A stretch of 64,000 nucleotides of DNA from Pseudocitrobacter vendiensis (GCF_943590815.1 NZ_CALSBS010000019.1:1-64000); one strand, 5' to 3'. Shown: positions 1 through 10,170, counted from the stretch's first letter. Numbers and translations are program-made. The notes: a model not told the origin generated them from the sequence alone.

Positions 1-50
1 CGATGGTAGTGTGGGGTCTCCCCATGCGAGAGTAGGGAACTGCCAGGCAT
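1..50 (+). rRNA. rrf: 5S ribosomal RNA, 3' end only
   Basis: The first 50 bases are the 3' end of an enterobacterial 5S rRNA, ending in the conserved CTGCCAGGCAT. The rest of the rRNA operon lies left of the window. By synteny with kgtP this is the rrnG operon of E. coli. A strong terminator follows 12 bases later, and no tRNA gene lies between the 5S end and the terminator. Confidence 0.95.
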
Positions 51-61
51 CAAATAAGCAG

Positions 62-88
62 AAGGCCATCCGGAAGGATGGCCTTTTT
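62..88 (+). terminator. rRNA operon intrinsic terminator
   Basis: A perfect 9-bp stem (AGGCCATCC / GGATGGCCT) with a GGAA tetraloop is followed by a run of T residues. It sits 12 bases after the 5S end, the usual place for an rrn T1-type terminator. Confidence 0.9.
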
Positions 89-107
89 GCGTTGGTGCGA
101 AAAAGCA

Positions 108-208
108 ACGCCGGATGGCGGCTGCGCCTTATCCGGCCTACAAAAGAACAATCCCCCACCGAATGACACGAACCCGTAGGCCCGGTAAGCGCAGCGCCAC
201 CGGGCAAC
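108..208. repeat. two REP/BIME-type palindromic units
   Basis: Two inverted palindromic units lie in the rrn-kgtP gap. The first, about 110-142, has the CGCCGGATGGCGGCTGCGCC core running into TTATCCGGCCTAC, the classic E. coli REP form. The second, about 174-208, is the GTAGGCCCGGTAAGCG form common in Citrobacter and Enterobacter. An open frame across this region is a by-product of the repeats. Beyond the terminator, these repeats and the kgtP upstream region, I see nothing else in the 51-407 gap. Confidence 0.8.
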
Positions 209-280
209 ACCGCGCGCACAACCCCCATCCCAAAATACTCCCGCTACAGCTAATCCTAATTTGTTACCTTGCTAACAAAA

Positions 281-300
281 AACGTGATAGATATCGCAAA
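281..300 (+). promoter_or_regulatory. possible CRP-like site upstream of kgtP
   Basis: AACGTGATAGATATCGCAAA resembles the CRP palindrome: a good left half GTGAT and a poorer right half ATCGC. It sits in an AT-rich region with several possible -10 boxes (for example in AATTATATAAC around 314) before kgtP. Catabolite control of a dicarboxylate carrier would make sense, but the match is imperfect. Confidence 0.35.
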
Positions 301-407
301 ATAATTAATAACAATTATATAACATTTCGTTCACTGAAAAATTTATCTGCGTGACGAGTTACGCCCGGTAAGACAGATAAAACACCTGTAGCAGGAGCAT
401 AATTATA

Positions 408-1706
408 ATGACCGAAACCAGCGTAGCCACCGAGCAGTCGCTCACCGATCATGATACCCGTCGCCGGGTTATGGCCATCGTCGGGGCTTCATCAGGGAAC
501 CTTGTCGAATGGTTTGATTTTTACGTCTATTCCTTCTGTTCTCTCTATTTTGCCCACATCTTTTTCCCAACCGGAAATACCACGACTCAGTTGTTACAAA
601 CGGCGGGTGTTTTTGCCGCAGGCTTTTTAATGCGTCCCATTGGCGGCTGGATGTTTGGCCGCATTGCGGATCGTCATGGGCGTAAAAAGTCGATGCTGAT
701 CTCAGTCTGCATGATGTGCTTCGGCTCTCTGGTCATTGCCTGCCTACCGGGATACGACACGATCGGGACCTGGGCTCCTGCGTTACTTCTGCTGGCACGG
801 TTGTTCCAGGGGCTCTCTGTAGGCGGGGAGTACGGCACCAGCGCAACGTATATGAGTGAAGTCGCGGTAGAAGGACGTAAAGGATTCTATGCCTCATTCC
901 AGTATGTCACGCTGATTGGTGGCCAACTGCTGGCGCTGCTGGTTGTCGTGCTTTTGCAGAATGTCCTGAGCAGCGAAGACCTGCACAGTTGGGGCTGGCG
1001 TATTCCATTCGCAATGGGGGCGGTGTTAGCGGTTGTGGCGCTGTGGCTGCGTCGTCAGCTGGATGAAACATCACATAAAGAAACGCGTACGCTGAAAGAA
1101 GCCGGTTCCTTCAAGGGCCTGTGGCGTAATCGTAAAGCCTTCGTCATGGTGCTCGGTTTTACTGCAGGTGGCTCGTTAATTTTCTACACCTTCACCACCT
1201 ACATGCAGAAGTATCTGGTTAACACCGCCGGGATGGACCCGAAAGTTGCCAGCATCATTATGACTGCTGCACTGTTTGTCTACATGCTTGCCCAGCCGCT
1301 TTTCGGCCTGCTCTCTGACAAAATTGGTCGCCGCGCATCCATGCTCTGTTTTGGTTCACTGGCGACGCTGTTTACTGTACCGATTCTCTCCGCACTGCAA
1401 AACGTCACCTCCCCGTTTGCCGCTTTCGCACTGGTGATGTGCGCACTGTTGATAACCAGCTTCTATACCTCAATTAGCGGGATCCTGAAGGCTGAGATGT
1501 TCCCGGCGCAGGTTCGCGCGTTAGGGGTGGGGCTATCATATGCCGTAGCCAATGCCTTGTTTGGCGGTTCAGCGGAGTATGTTGCACTCTCACTGAAATC
1601 ATTTGGCGTGGAGTCGGCCTTCTTCTGGTACGTCACCGCGATGACCGCGCTGGCTTTCCTGGTGTCACTGATGCTGCATCGCAAAGGAAAAGGATTACGC
1701 CTGTAG
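408..1706 (+). CDS. kgtP: alpha-ketoglutarate:H+ symporter KgtP
   Basis: This is a 432-residue inner-membrane permease of the metabolite:H+ symporter branch of the major facilitator superfamily. It imports 2-oxoglutarate with protons. The sequence shows about twelve hydrophobic segments and the family loop signature [12 protein letters not shown] at residues 84-95 between TM2 and TM3. Length and sequence match E. coli KgtP (432 aa). A purine-rich ribosome site (GCAGGAGC) precedes the ATG at 408. It is transcribed away from the rRNA operon as a single gene and meets yfiM tail to tail with 2 bases between stop codons, so no separate terminator is visible. Confidence 0.95.
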   Translation: MTETSVATEQSLTDHDTRRRVMAIVGASSGNLVEWFDFYVYSFCSLYFAHIFFPTGNTTTQLLQTAGVFAAGFLMRPIGGWMFGRIADRHGRKKSMLISVCMMCFGSLVIACLPGYDTIGTWAPALLLLARLFQGLSVGGEYGTSATYMSEVAVEGRKGFYASFQYVTLIGGQLLALLVVVLLQNVLSSEDLHSWGWRIPFAMGAVLAVVALWLRRQLDETSHKETRTLKEAGSFKGLWRNRKAFVMVLGFTAGGSLIFYTFTTYMQKYLVNTAGMDPKVASIIMTAALFVYMLAQPLFGLLSDKIGRRASMLCFGSLATLFTVPILSALQNVTSPFAAFALVMCALLITSFYTSISGILKAEMFPAQVRALGVGLSYAVANALFGGSAEYVALSLKSFGVESAFFWYVTAMTALAFLVSLMLHRKGKGLRL

Positions 1707-1708
1707 GC

Positions 1709-2035
1709 TTAATGTTGTGCCAGCTGCCACACCGTATAGCCGGTTGTGGCGCCGGCAACATCCCACGCAAAATCTTTCCAGCTCCAGCCGCTCCCTGCGG
1801 GGCGGCTATCCCACAGTTCTTTTGATGCCCCCAGACTCAATGAAAACATCACCCCTAATGCGGCGCTGCGATCGCGGTTAACGCCCTGGTGCTGGAAGTA
1901 CTCATTGCCGGCAGCGGAAAGCATCGCTGAGCCAATAAAGTGTTGAGCTTTATCCTGCCCGCTCCAACTGTCGTTGGCCATATGGCTGCAACCGCACAGA
2001 GTGAAAAGGGCAATCAGAGAAAGGAGGGTTCGCAT
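1709..2035 (-). CDS. yfiM: YfiM family putative lipoprotein
   Basis: This 108-residue protein has a short signal sequence ending in a lipobox (LCGC, lipidated Cys near residue 16), so it is probably an envelope lipoprotein. The body carries the YfiM features: a [11 protein letters not shown] helix, an acidic/Gly-rich centre and a [10 protein letters not shown] motif near the end. Its function is not established, and E. coli YfiM is of the same length. It lies downstream of pssA on the same strand, with the pssA terminator between them, so it is either read through or has its own promoter. Confidence 0.85.
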   Translation of the reverse strand: MRTLLSLIALFTLCGCSHMANDSWSGQDKAQHFIGSAMLSAAGNEYFQHQGVNRDRSAALGVMFSLSLGASKELWDSRPAGSGWSWKDFAWDVAGATTGYTVWQLAQH

Positions 2036-2047
2036 AAATCTCTCCTG

Positions 2048-2074
2048 AAAAAAAGCCCCGCACTGGACGGGGCT
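2048..2074 (-). terminator. terminator downstream of pssA
   Basis: On the minus strand a 7-bp stem AGCCCCG / CGGGGCT closes a 7-base loop and runs into seven T residues. It begins 6 bases past the pssA stop codon. Confidence 0.85.
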
Positions 2075-2079
2075 GATAT

Positions 2080-3435
2080 TTAGAGGATACGGCTGATAAG
2101 GCGATCGATACGGATGCGGCGCAGACGGCGGATCAGCTTGCGCACTTTTACCGGATAATCAGCGATACTTTGCAGGTCGCGGTAGTGATTGACCACGGTA
2201 GTATGGGCGCGAATCAGCTTCAGCTCTTTCTCGCGTTTTTCCCGCAGTTTATGTTGCGGGTCATGGATAAGCACGGCGTTTTCGAGATCCAGACGCCAGG
2301 CGCGTGGATTAAGGTTGTTACCGGTCAGCAGCATCCACTCGTCATCCACCCACATCCCTTTCAGGTGATAGCTGTTATCGCCATCTTTCCACAGACGCAC
2401 AACGAGCTGGTCTGTGTTGACGTAGTACTGTAAACGGCTCAGGAATCGACGCAGGTTGATTTCATACAGATACGGGAGCGCGCCGATAATTTTAAACGGT
2501 TCATTTTCCGGGATGAAGAAATCGTTCGCCGTTTTATCGCCAACGATAATTTCAACCTTTTTGCCTTCACGCAGCAGGCGAATGATATTGCGCACCAGTA
2601 GCGCAGGCAGGTTGAAATAAGGTGTGCAGATCGTCAGCTTGTGCTCTGCGCACGGCATCAGATGGAAAATGGTTTTATTCAGCAGGCTGGTTTTACCCAG
2701 ACCAACCAGCGGCGTAACGGAGAGTTGTTCGTCGTCGGCGTTGCCCAGATAATGGTATCCCGTATCGCGCAGTTCCTGGCGATAGAGGCGAATATCGTTT
2801 TTAATTTCCGGGCTTTTCGGGCGGCAGCTATCATCGAGACGGTTAACGCCACGACCTTCCACTAAATTTTGCCCCACCCAGTCATACATGATGTCCGCCA
2901 TCTGCGGGTTACGAATGCACTGATAGCGGTCGTAACGATATTTATCATGCTGATGGAGATAGACATCATTGATGCTCGCGCCGCTGTACAGCACGCTGTC
3001 ATCAATAATAAAGCCTTTGAAATGGAGAACGCCCAACGCTTCGCGGGTATTGATTGGCACACCATACACCGGCACGTCCACACCCGGGTTTTCATGCGCC
3101 ATGCGGCAGTACCAGTCGGCGTTAGTATTCGACGCCGCTGCGCCAATACGGCCACGCTGAGCGCGATGCCAGTCAACCAGTACTTTCACTTCCAGCTCAG
3201 GCCGTTGACGTTTTGCATCGTACAGCGCCTGTAAAATCGCCTTCCCGGCATCGTCCTGTTCCAGATACAGCGCGACGATGCAAATGCGTCGCGTAGCGCC
3301 GGCTATCTTTGCCAGCAGCGCTTCCCGAAAATCGGCAGGCGCGTAGAAAAACTCAATATCATCAACTGACTGAGAAAGCTTGGGTAGCTGGGCAAGGTGT
3401 TGTTGATGTTTATTACGCTTAAATTTTGACAACAT
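2080..3435 (-). CDS. pssA: CDP-diacylglycerol--serine O-phosphatidyltransferase
   Basis: This enzyme makes phosphatidylserine from CDP-diacylglycerol and L-serine, the committed step toward phosphatidylethanolamine. It belongs to the phospholipase D superfamily. The first HKD motif is visible at H138-x-K140-x4-D145 (HFKGFIID), and the second (HLKGMWVDD) near residue 357. The very basic C-terminus ([16 protein letters not shown]) fits peripheral binding to acidic phospholipids and ribosomes. I chose the ATG at 3435, giving 451 residues as in E. coli; a GTG one codon upstream would add one residue. pat lies 108 bases upstream on the same strand. Confidence 0.96.
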   Translation of the reverse strand: MLSKFKRNKHQQHLAQLPKLSQSVDDIEFFYAPADFREALLAKIAGATRRICIVALYLEQDDAGKAILQALYDAKRQRPELEVKVLVDWHRAQRGRIGAAASNTNADWYCRMAHENPGVDVPVYGVPINTREALGVLHFKGFIIDDSVLYSGASINDVYLHQHDKYRYDRYQCIRNPQMADIMYDWVGQNLVEGRGVNRLDDSCRPKSPEIKNDIRLYRQELRDTGYHYLGNADDEQLSVTPLVGLGKTSLLNKTIFHLMPCAEHKLTICTPYFNLPALLVRNIIRLLREGKKVEIIVGDKTANDFFIPENEPFKIIGALPYLYEINLRRFLSRLQYYVNTDQLVVRLWKDGDNSYHLKGMWVDDEWMLLTGNNLNPRAWRLDLENAVLIHDPQHKLREKREKELKLIRAHTTVVNHYRDLQSIADYPVKVRKLIRRLRRIRIDRLISRIL

Positions 3436-3543
3436 CACAGTGCGTTTCTTCTCTGTTTTAGTGAAGGGTCCTCTGTACCAGGCAGACGACGTAAGCGGTC
3501 AATAATACCATCTCTGTCGGTCAAGGGTAGTATTTCCAGCAAC

Positions 3544-6195
3544 TTAGTCATGACATAGCTTCAGAGAAAGGCTAACTATGCCATCTTCAAGTTGAATATC
3601 CACGTCAAAGCCCAGCTTCCGCGCCAGGGCTATCATCCCACGGTTGTTGGGCATAGTAATGCCGTTTAAGCGTTGCAGACCGTGATCGCGCGTATAGTTG
3701 ATTAACTTTTCCAGCAACCGTCCACCCAGCCCTAATCCTTTCAGGTCAGAGCGCACCAGCACCGCAAATTCAGCATCGATATTGTCAGGATCGGAAATAG
3801 CGCGCGTTACGCCGAGGATCTCCGTCTGTTCAGCGGTAGTGTGTACCGCAACGAAAGCCATTTCACGATCGTAGTCGATCTGGGTCATATTCGCTAAATC
3901 ATCGTGGGTAAATTCGTTGATCTCGCTAAAGTAGCGGTAATAAAGATCTTCCTTCGTTACCCGGGCGATGAACTGCTGCAAAAGCGGCTCATCTTCAGGA
4001 AGAATCGGGCGAAACAGACAACGTTCGCCATTTTTCATGGTGACCCATTCTTCAAGCTGCTGCGGATACGGCCTTACCGCCAGGCGGCTTTCGCTGTCGC
4101 CTTCATACGGCGCGATATCCAGCGTCACGTCCAGCGCGGTAAATTCATTACCTGTGGCCAGCAATGGGTGAATATCCAGCCGCTGAATTTCCGGGCAATC
4201 AACAATCAGGTTTGAGACCTGAACCAGCAAACGGCTCAAGCCGGGAATATCCAGCGGTCGCAGCGCGCTGCGCCCACGAATCTTTTTGCTCTTAATCGCC
4301 TGAATCACCAGATAGCGCGCCAGCGTCATATTCAGCGGCGGCAGAGCGACTACAGCCTGTTCTTCAGGTCGCCACTCCACGCCACCTTCACCCAACATAA
4401 TCAGCGGGCCAAAGACCGGATCATGTTCCACCACCACGCGCAGTTCCTGTGCGCCTGCGCGGTTAGCCATACTTTGTACCAGCAGGCCGTCAATGCGCGC
4501 CTGTGGCCAGGTCATTTTAACGCGATCGAGAATCGCATCCGCCGCCTGTTGCACTTCCGCCGGGGTACGCAGATACAGCATCACCCCCTGAACTTCCGAT
4601 TTATGTGGGATGTCCGGTGAGCGCAGTTTCAGCGCCACCGGATAACCAATTTGTTCGGCGATATGTACCGCTTCCGCGCTGTCAGCGGCGATCCAGGTGG
4701 GAAGCGTGTGCATGCCGTACGCCTGCAACACAGGACGCACTTCATGTGTATCCAGCGCGCGGATACCGCTATCGATAGCCTGCGCGAGCAGTTCGTGAAC
4801 CTGCGCCGTGTTGGCCGTTAAATTCTGTGGCAGTGCGGGCGTTTCCCGCAGCTGTTTCTGGTTCCGGCGATATTCCACCATATGCATAAATGCCGTAATC
4901 GTGCCTTCCGGCGTACGATAGGTGGGGATGCCCGCGTCGCTGAAGAGGCGTCGCGCCTCGATAGAAGAGTACTCACCACACCAGTTGGTCAGCACGCTGA
5001 TGTAGTGCCCACGTGGATGGTGTTTAATCGCGTCAATTAACGCTACGGCGCTTTCAGTGCCGGTTGCGGTGGCGCTGGGTGAGTGAATCACCAGCAGCGC
5101 ATCCAGATCCGGGCTGTCGAGTAATGTGTTGACTGCAGCGATGTAGCTCTCGATGCTGGCATCATCACGCAGATCCAGCGGGTTTCCGGCCTGCACGGAA
5201 TCCGGCAGTCGTTCAGTCAATCTGGCTCGCGTTTCATCGCTGAGGGTCGCCAGTTTGCCGTTGCGCGCCCACAGTTGATCGAGCGCCAGCGCGGCCGGGG
5301 CAGCACCGTTGCTGATAATCATTAAACGCTCGCCGCGCAAAGGGCGCATATGGCTTAAGGTTTCAACGGCGGAGAAAAGTTCGTGAGTATCGCGCACGCG
5401 CAGCAGACCGGCGCGCTGGATCGCGGCGTCCCAGGCGGGATCCAGACCCGCGTTGGCGTGAAGCAACCGCTGCGCCGCCGGGCTACGTCCGCTCTTAATC
5501 ACAAGAATGGGTTTGTTACGTGAGGCGCTACGGGCGGCGGAAACAAAGCGTCGGGCGTCACTCAAATGCTCCAGATAGAGCAGAATGGCGCTGGTTTTGC
5601 TGTCGCGCGCGAGGAAATCGAGCAGGTCGTCCACATCGATATCCAGGCTATCACCGAGCGCAATAAAGTAGGAGAAGCCCATCTCGCGCTGCTGCGCCCA
5701 GTCAAGAATGGTATTGGAAACGGCCGCGGACTGCGAAATAAATGCCAGTTTGCCTTTGCGAATCGGCACCGGTGAAAAACTGGCGTTTAGCCCCTGCCAG
5801 GGCGCTAAAAGCCCCAGACTGTTTGGCCCTAAAATGCGCATTTGGTAGCGTGCCGCGCAAGCTGATAATTCGGCAAACTGTTCGGGCGGTGAAGAGAGAA
5901 TAATGCAGGTTTTGCATCCTTTCTCGCCCAACGCTTCCAGCAGTTCCAGATTGCGTTTGGCATGTGTGCAGAGTACCGCGAGATCGGGGGAAAAGGGCAG
6001 GCTGGCGATGGTCGGCCAGGCCAGCACGCCGAGCACCGCTTTCCAGGAGGGCGTAACGGGCATAACAGGGCCGTTAAACCCACCCGCTAATAGATTTCGC
6101 ATCATCAAAAAGCCGGCGCGCTGCGGCTTCATGGATGCGCCAATTACGGCAATCGATTTTGGTCGAAGAAGTGCTTCCAGCCCACGTTGACTCAT
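3544..6195 (-). CDS. pat: protein lysine acetyltransferase Pat (PatZ/YfiQ)
   Basis: This 883-residue two-part enzyme acetylates lysines on metabolic proteins such as acetyl-CoA synthetase. The first ~700 residues resemble NDP-forming acyl-CoA synthetases: a CoA-binding start (PKSIAVIGAS) and an ATP-grasp region with GYPVALKLRSPDIPHKSEV. The C-terminal ~170 residues are a GNAT domain with the acetyl-CoA loop LKGLGLGGRLLEKL. The synthetase-like part is generally regarded as non-catalytic in this family. Length is close to E. coli YfiQ (886 aa). tapT lies 35 bases upstream, so the two are probably co-transcribed. Confidence 0.93.
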   Translation of the reverse strand: MSQRGLEALLRPKSIAVIGASMKPQRAGFLMMRNLLAGGFNGPVMPVTPSWKAVLGVLAWPTIASLPFSPDLAVLCTHAKRNLELLEALGEKGCKTCIILSSPPEQFAELSACAARYQMRILGPNSLGLLAPWQGLNASFSPVPIRKGKLAFISQSAAVSNTILDWAQQREMGFSYFIALGDSLDIDVDDLLDFLARDSKTSAILLYLEHLSDARRFVSAARSASRNKPILVIKSGRSPAAQRLLHANAGLDPAWDAAIQRAGLLRVRDTHELFSAVETLSHMRPLRGERLMIISNGAAPAALALDQLWARNGKLATLSDETRARLTERLPDSVQAGNPLDLRDDASIESYIAAVNTLLDSPDLDALLVIHSPSATATGTESAVALIDAIKHHPRGHYISVLTNWCGEYSSIEARRLFSDAGIPTYRTPEGTITAFMHMVEYRRNQKQLRETPALPQNLTANTAQVHELLAQAIDSGIRALDTHEVRPVLQAYGMHTLPTWIAADSAEAVHIAEQIGYPVALKLRSPDIPHKSEVQGVMLYLRTPAEVQQAADAILDRVKMTWPQARIDGLLVQSMANRAGAQELRVVVEHDPVFGPLIMLGEGGVEWRPEEQAVVALPPLNMTLARYLVIQAIKSKKIRGRSALRPLDIPGLSRLLVQVSNLIVDCPEIQRLDIHPLLATGNEFTALDVTLDIAPYEGDSESRLAVRPYPQQLEEWVTMKNGERCLFRPILPEDEPLLQQFIARVTKEDLYYRYFSEINEFTHDDLANMTQIDYDREMAFVAVHTTAEQTEILGVTRAISDPDNIDAEFAVLVRSDLKGLGLGGRLLEKLINYTRDHGLQRLNGITMPNNRGMIALARKLGFDVDIQLEDGIVSLSLKLCHD

Positions 6196-6230
6196 TCCGG
6201 CTTCCCTCAGGTATAAGCATCCGTATGAGT

Positions 6231-6929
6231 CTAAACGCTTTCCTCGCGTTGTGCTGTGATGCTTCCCTTATGCTGGGTTTTTCCCGCCAGATAACGGGTA
6301 CGAAAACGCGTAAAATGTTCGCCTAACGCGTGAGCGGCGTCGGTATCACCCGCCAGGTCGAGCAGCGCCATCGCCACTTCGGCGGTGCAGTACTGACCAT
6401 CCGCGTGCGCTTCCCGCAGGCCATAGGCGGAAACGCGCGACAAATCGACCGAAATCACCGGGAAGTTATCCAGCCAGGGGCTCTTGCGAAACATTTTGCG
6501 CGCTTCGGTCCAGGTGCCGTCGAGCATAATAAACAGCGGCGGTTTGCCTGTTTTCGGCGCGGCGATCACTTCGCGATCTGTTCCGGCGTAGGATGCCGGG
6601 AAAACGACCATCGGCTGATAGGCGGGATCGCGTACCAACTCCAGCAGCGCGGAAGGCGGCTCGGTGCGTGACCACTGAAATGCGGCAGTATTCGGAAGAA
6701 TGTCTGCTATCAGACGTCCCGTGTTACTGGGTTTCATGGGCTCAGTATCGAACATCACCAGACAAAAACGGCTGGTGGCGGAGCTGGGGTGCAGGGTTTC
6801 GCATAAACACTGTTTAAGCGGCAGCAGGCAACGTTGGCAGCGGCGAACACGATTGCCGCGGGCGAGGAAAGGGCGCGTGGCGCGGGCCAGGCGTTCAGCC
6901 CGGAGTTGCAGTACAGCGTTTGGAGTCAT
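6231..6929 (-). CDS. tapT: tRNA-uridine aminocarboxypropyltransferase TapT
   Basis: This is a DTW-domain enzyme that makes acp3U at position 47 of tRNAs, transferring the 3-amino-3-carboxypropyl group of S-adenosylmethionine. The N-terminal metal-type cysteines (CQRCLLPLKQCLC) and the signature MLDGTW are visible. I chose the ATG at 6929 (MTPNAVLQLRAERLAR), giving 232 residues as in E. coli YfiP. A further upstream start would add 17 residues that do not look like the family. pat follows closely on the same strand. Confidence 0.9.
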   Translation of the reverse strand: MTPNAVLQLRAERLARATRPFLARGNRVRRCQRCLLPLKQCLCETLHPSSATSRFCLVMFDTEPMKPSNTGRLIADILPNTAAFQWSRTEPPSALLELVRDPAYQPMVVFPASYAGTDREVIAAPKTGKPPLFIMLDGTWTEARKMFRKSPWLDNFPVISVDLSRVSAYGLREAHADGQYCTAEVAMALLDLAGDTDAAHALGEHFTRFRTRYLAGKTQHKGSITAQREESV

Positions 6930-6997
6930 GGCAATAGCGTAGAAAAAGGCTATTGTCGCAGAGGTGAAAACGGGGCACAAGATGCGCCCCGTAGATG

Positions 6998-7423
6998 TTA
7001 TGCTTCGAGGGCCTCGTTAAGCCAGCTCTCGAAAGGCGCTTTCGGTACTGCGCCATTGAGCATGTCGATCATTTCGCCATTTTTGAAGATCATAATGGTC
7101 GGGATGCTGCGAATGCGAAAACGGGCGCTGAGCTCGCGTTCGGCCTCAGTGTTCACTTTCACAAAGCGCATTTTGCCGCTGCGCTCTTCCGCCACATCTT
7201 CAAATATTGGCGCGAAATTGCGGCACGGGCCACACCATGGCGCCCAGAAATCAATAACGACAGGCAAATCGTCCTTCAGCAGCTTATCCAGCGTGGCGTC
7301 GGTGGCGTTGATCACATCGCCATCAAACAGATCATGACCACAGCGTCCACATTTCGCCGCATCGTTTACACGATCTTCAGGTATGCGGTTAAGAGCCTGA
7401 CAGTGGGCACAAACGGTATTCAT
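6998..7423 (-). CDS. trxC: thioredoxin 2
   Basis: This 141-residue cytosolic thioredoxin has an extra N-terminal zinc-binding region. The zinc CxxC pairs are C5/C8 and C25/C28, and the redox site WCGPC is at residues 63-67. It reduces protein disulfides with electrons from thioredoxin reductase, and in E. coli it is induced by OxyR under peroxide stress. The divergent region toward yfiF (7424-7627) is AT-rich and could carry an OxyR site, but I could not assign one confidently. Confidence 0.95.
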   Translation of the reverse strand: MNTVCAHCQALNRIPEDRVNDAAKCGRCGHDLFDGDVINATDATLDKLLKDDLPVVIDFWAPWCGPCRNFAPIFEDVAEERSGKMRFVKVNTEAERELSARFRIRSIPTIMIFKNGEMIDMLNGAVPKAPFESWLNEALEA

Positions 7424-7593
7424 AACTAACCTCTGGGTAGTAGGGTTGCCGATCGGCGAGGTCGCCGGATGTTTCTGTAATGTTACATATTATCGATGAG
7501 ACTGTTTTATTCGACAATGCGGTTTACTCAATGGGTACAATAGTCACCGTCTTTGATATGAAGTAATGGCTATGCGCTACTACATCAGGTAAT

Positions 7594-7610
7594 CTGCGCG
7601 CTTCGCGCAG
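7594..7610 (+). promoter_or_regulatory. GC-rich hairpin just ahead of the yfiF ribosome site
   Basis: CTGCGCG / CGCGCAG form a perfect 7-bp stem with a 3-base loop. It ends four bases before the GGTGGAG ribosome-binding sequence (7615-7621) of yfiF. No T-run follows, so it is not a terminator. It may affect translation initiation or 5' end stability; this is inferred from position only. Confidence 0.5.
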
Positions 7611-7627
7611 CGCAGGTGGAGAAAAAT

Positions 7628-8686
7628 ATGAGCGACGAACTGAAGAACAAAAACGGCAAAGTCAAAGTGATGTATGTCCGCAGTGACGATGACTCGGATA
7701 AACGCACCCATAATCCGCGTACAGGAAAAGGCGGTGGCCGTCCTGGTACACGTGCCGAAGGTGGTCGCCGTCCTGCCCGTGACGACAGAAAAGGCCCGAA
7801 CCGCGAACGCAGTCGCGAACGTGACGATCGCGGAGAACGCGATAGCTCACCGTGGCGCACGGTTTCCCGCGCCCCGGGTGATGAGACCCCGGTAAAAGCC
7901 GATCACGGTGGCATTAGCGGTAAAAGCTTTATCGATCCGGAAGTCCTGCGTCGTCAGCGTGCGGAAGAGACGCGCGTGTACGGTGAAAACGCCTGCCAGG
8001 CGCTGTTCCAGAGCCGTCCGGACGCCATTGTACGCGCCTGGTTTATCCAGAGCGTAACGCCGCGCTTTAAAGAAGCGCTGCGCTGGATGGCGGCAAACCG
8101 CAAAGCTTACCACGTGGTCGATGAAGAAGAGCTGGCGAAAGCGTCCGGAACCGAACACCACGGCGGCGTATGCTTCCTGATCAAAAAACGCAGCGGCACG
8201 TCCGTACAGGATTGGGTCGCTAAAAGCGGCGATACCGATTGTGTGCTGGCCCTGGAAGATGTCGGCAACCCGCACAACCTGGGCGCGATGATGCGTAGCT
8301 GTGCGCATTTCGGTATTAAAGGCCTGCTGCTGCAGGATGCTGGTGTGCTGGAATCCGGCGCGGCAATCCGTACCGCAGAAGGCGGCGCTGAGCACGTTCA
8401 GCCGATCACCGGCGATAGCTTCATTGATGCGTTGGATGATTTCCGCAAAGCAGGTTACGCCATCGTGACCACCTCCAGCCACGCGGGTACGCCGCTGTTT
8501 AAAGCTGAGCTGCCGAAGAAAATGGTGCTGGTGTTAGGCCAGGAGCGCGATGGTCTGTCTGATGCAGCCCTGTCGAGCGCCGATCTGAGCATATCGATCG
8601 ACGGTACCGGCGCGGTTGAAAGCCTGAACGTCTCCGTGGCAACCGGCGTACTGCTGAGTGAATGGTGGCGTCAGAATAAAGCCTGA
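7628..8686 (+). CDS. yfiF: SpoU-family (SPOUT) RNA 2'-O-methyltransferase-like protein YfiF
   Basis: The 352-residue protein has an N-terminal ~80-residue Arg/Gly/Asp-rich disordered tail, an RNA-binding substrate domain, and a C-terminal SPOUT fold with the family motifs [26 protein letters not shown] and [12 protein letters not shown]. It is expected to methylate a ribose 2'-OH in an RNA; I do not claim the target. The start at 7628 is chosen because GGTGGAG lies 6 bases before it and the protein then begins [16 protein letters not shown], close to E. coli YfiF (345 aa). The charged tail is slightly longer than in E. coli. Confidence 0.85.
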   Translation: MSDELKNKNGKVKVMYVRSDDDSDKRTHNPRTGKGGGRPGTRAEGGRRPARDDRKGPNRERSRERDDRGERDSSPWRTVSRAPGDETPVKADHGGISGKSFIDPEVLRRQRAEETRVYGENACQALFQSRPDAIVRAWFIQSVTPRFKEALRWMAANRKAYHVVDEEELAKASGTEHHGGVCFLIKKRSGTSVQDWVAKSGDTDCVLALEDVGNPHNLGAMMRSCAHFGIKGLLLQDAGVLESGAAIRTAEGGAEHVQPITGDSFIDALDDFRKAGYAIVTTSSHAGTPLFKAELPKKMVLVLGQERDGLSDAALSSADLSISIDGTGAVESLNVSVATGVLLSEWWRQNKA

Positions 8687-8702
8687 GCGTAAGCCATAAT
8701 AA

Positions 8703-8731
8703 AATGCCAGCATCGCGCTGGCATTTTTTTT
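8703..8731. terminator. bidirectional terminator between yfiF and ung
   Basis: AATGCCAGC / GCTGGCATT form a 9-bp stem with T residues on the right and A residues on the left. It can end transcripts of both convergent genes, and its right T-run overlaps the ung stop codon. Confidence 0.88.
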
Positions 8732-9419
8732 ACTCGCTTTCCGCCGGCAGCACCGGCATCCAGTCGATGGGCGCTTCACCGCGTTGTACCAGCCACTCGT
8801 TAGCCTGCACAAAGTGGTTGCAGCCAAAAAAGCCGCGATGGGCAGAAAGCGGTGACGGATGCGGGGCTTTCAGCACCCGATGACGCTGTGTATCGATAAT
8901 CGCACCTTTCTTCTGGGCATGCGATCCCCACAGTAAAAAGACCACGCCTTCCCGATGTTCGTTAATCAGGCTGATCACTTTATCGGTAAAGGTTTCCCAG
9001 CCGAGGCTGGCGTGAGAATGCGCCTGACCTGCACGCACCGTCAGCACCGTGTTAAGCAACAGCACGCCCTGGCGCGCCCAGCTTTCCAGATAGCCATGCT
9101 GAGGGCGGGTAAAGCCCGGAATTGAACCTTCCAGCTCTTTATACATGTTCAGCAGCGACGGCGGCGTGGCAATACCTGGGCGAACAGAAAAGGCCAGCCC
9201 GTGCGCCTGACCCGGCCCGTGGTACGGGTCCTGACCTAAAATCACTACTTTTACATCGCTCAGTTCAGTGAAGCGAAAGGCGTTAAATACATCTTTCTGC
9301 GGCGGATAAATCGTTGTGCCTGCCTGGCGCTCATTCGCCACCGTTGCCAGTGTGTTCAAAAAATAGGGTTGTTGCTTCTCATCGGCCAGCACATCGTGCC
9401 AGGTTAAAGGGGCGCTCAT
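8730..9419 (-). CDS. ung: uracil-DNA glycosylase
   Basis: The enzyme removes uracil from DNA to start base excision repair. It is 229 residues, as in E. coli. Family 1 motifs are present: the water-activating loop GQDPYHG at 62-68 (Asp64) and the minor-groove loop [13 protein letters not shown] near the C-terminus with its catalytic His. It is convergent with yfiF and diverges from grcA, leaving a 318-base regulatory gap. Confidence 0.97.
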   Translation of the reverse strand: MSAPLTWHDVLADEKQQPYFLNTLATVANERQAGTTIYPPQKDVFNAFRFTELSDVKVVILGQDPYHGPGQAHGLAFSVRPGIATPPSLLNMYKELEGSIPGFTRPQHGYLESWARQGVLLLNTVLTVRAGQAHSHASLGWETFTDKVISLINEHREGVVFLLWGSHAQKKGAIIDTQRHRVLKAPHPSPLSAHRGFFGCNHFVQANEWLVQRGEAPIDWMPVLPAESE

Positions 9420-9612
9420 CTCGCTCTCCTGGAAATTGTCATGGGGATAGCTTAACTGCTTCTTTCTCCATCACAAAATCGGTCAGTGGGAAAAGCATGC
9501 TCTCCCTAAAAAAAGTTGAAAATTTACTGATAAAATTTGGTATGGCAAGGTGGTGTAACTTGATATAAAACAAGTAAATTAGCGCATGACCACTTTTGTG
9601 GTGTGGTTTTTA

Positions 9613-9660
9613 TTGATTTAAATCAAAGAATACGGGGTGTTTGAGGGGTATATATACACT
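9613..9660 (+). promoter_or_regulatory. FNR-dependent promoter of grcA
   Basis: TTGATTTAAATCAA at 9613-9626 is a perfect FNR palindrome. A TATATA -10 box lies at 9649-9654, so the start should be near 9661 and the FNR site would centre at about -41, the class II activator position. This fits strong anaerobic induction. The rest of the 9420-9737 gap holds AT-rich sequence and a short GC hairpin (TGGCCGG...) near 9683; I see no other gene. Confidence 0.85.
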
Positions 9661-9737
9661 CAAGCAACAATGGTTTTACCAATTGGCCGGGAACTGGCCG
9701 GTTAAAACGAATATGAATAGCCTAAGGGAGGCATCAA

Positions 9738-10121
9738 ATGATTACTGGTATTCAGATTACTAAAGCCGCTAACGACGACCTGCTGAATTCTTTCTGGCTG
9801 CTGGATAGCGAAAAAGGTGAAGCTCGCTGCCTGGTTGCCAAAGGTGGTTATGCAGAAGATGAAGTGGTTGCTGTGAAAGCACTGGGCGACATCGAATATC
9901 GTGAAATTCCGGTTGAAGCGAAACCAGAAGTTCGCGTAGAAGGGGGCCAGCACCTGAACGTAAACGTTCTGCGTCGCGAAACCCTGCTCGACGCGGTTGA
10001 ACATCCGGAAAAATATCCGCAGCTGACCATTCGTGTTTCAGGTTACGCAGTACGCTTTAACTCTCTGACGCCTGAACAGCAGCGCGACGTTATCGCCCGT
10101 ACTTTCACGGAAAGCCTGTAA
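9738..10121 (+). CDS. grcA: autonomous glycyl radical cofactor GrcA
   Basis: This 127-residue protein is a spare C-terminal domain for pyruvate formate-lyase. It replaces the oxygen-damaged end of PflB and restores activity when it carries the glycyl radical. The radical site RVSGYAVRF, with Gly102, is intact. Sequence and length match E. coli YfiD/GrcA. A strong AGGGAGG ribosome site precedes the ATG. In E. coli eamB and yfiE lie next to it; here srmB follows directly after one shared terminator. Confidence 0.96.
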   Translation: MITGIQITKAANDDLLNSFWLLDSEKGEARCLVAKGGYAEDEVVAVKALGDIEYREIPVEAKPEVRVEGGQHLNVNVLRRETLLDAVEHPEKYPQLTIRVSGYAVRFNSLTPEQQRDVIARTFTESL

Positions 10122-10143
10122 GTTTTCAGAGGCAGAAAATCAA

Positions 10144-10170
10144 AACGCCGGGGAGACCCGGCGTTTTTTT
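10144..10170. terminator. bidirectional terminator between grcA and srmB
   Basis: AACGCCGGG / CCCGGCGTT form a 9-bp stem with a GAGA loop, T residues on the right and AAAA on the left. It serves both convergent genes; its T-run touches the srmB stop codon. Confidence 0.9.

Noticed and set aside
115-354. 79-codon open frame between the rRNA terminator and kgtP
   Set aside because: It translates two REP palindromes and an AT-rich promoter region, has no ribosome site and gives a low-complexity product.
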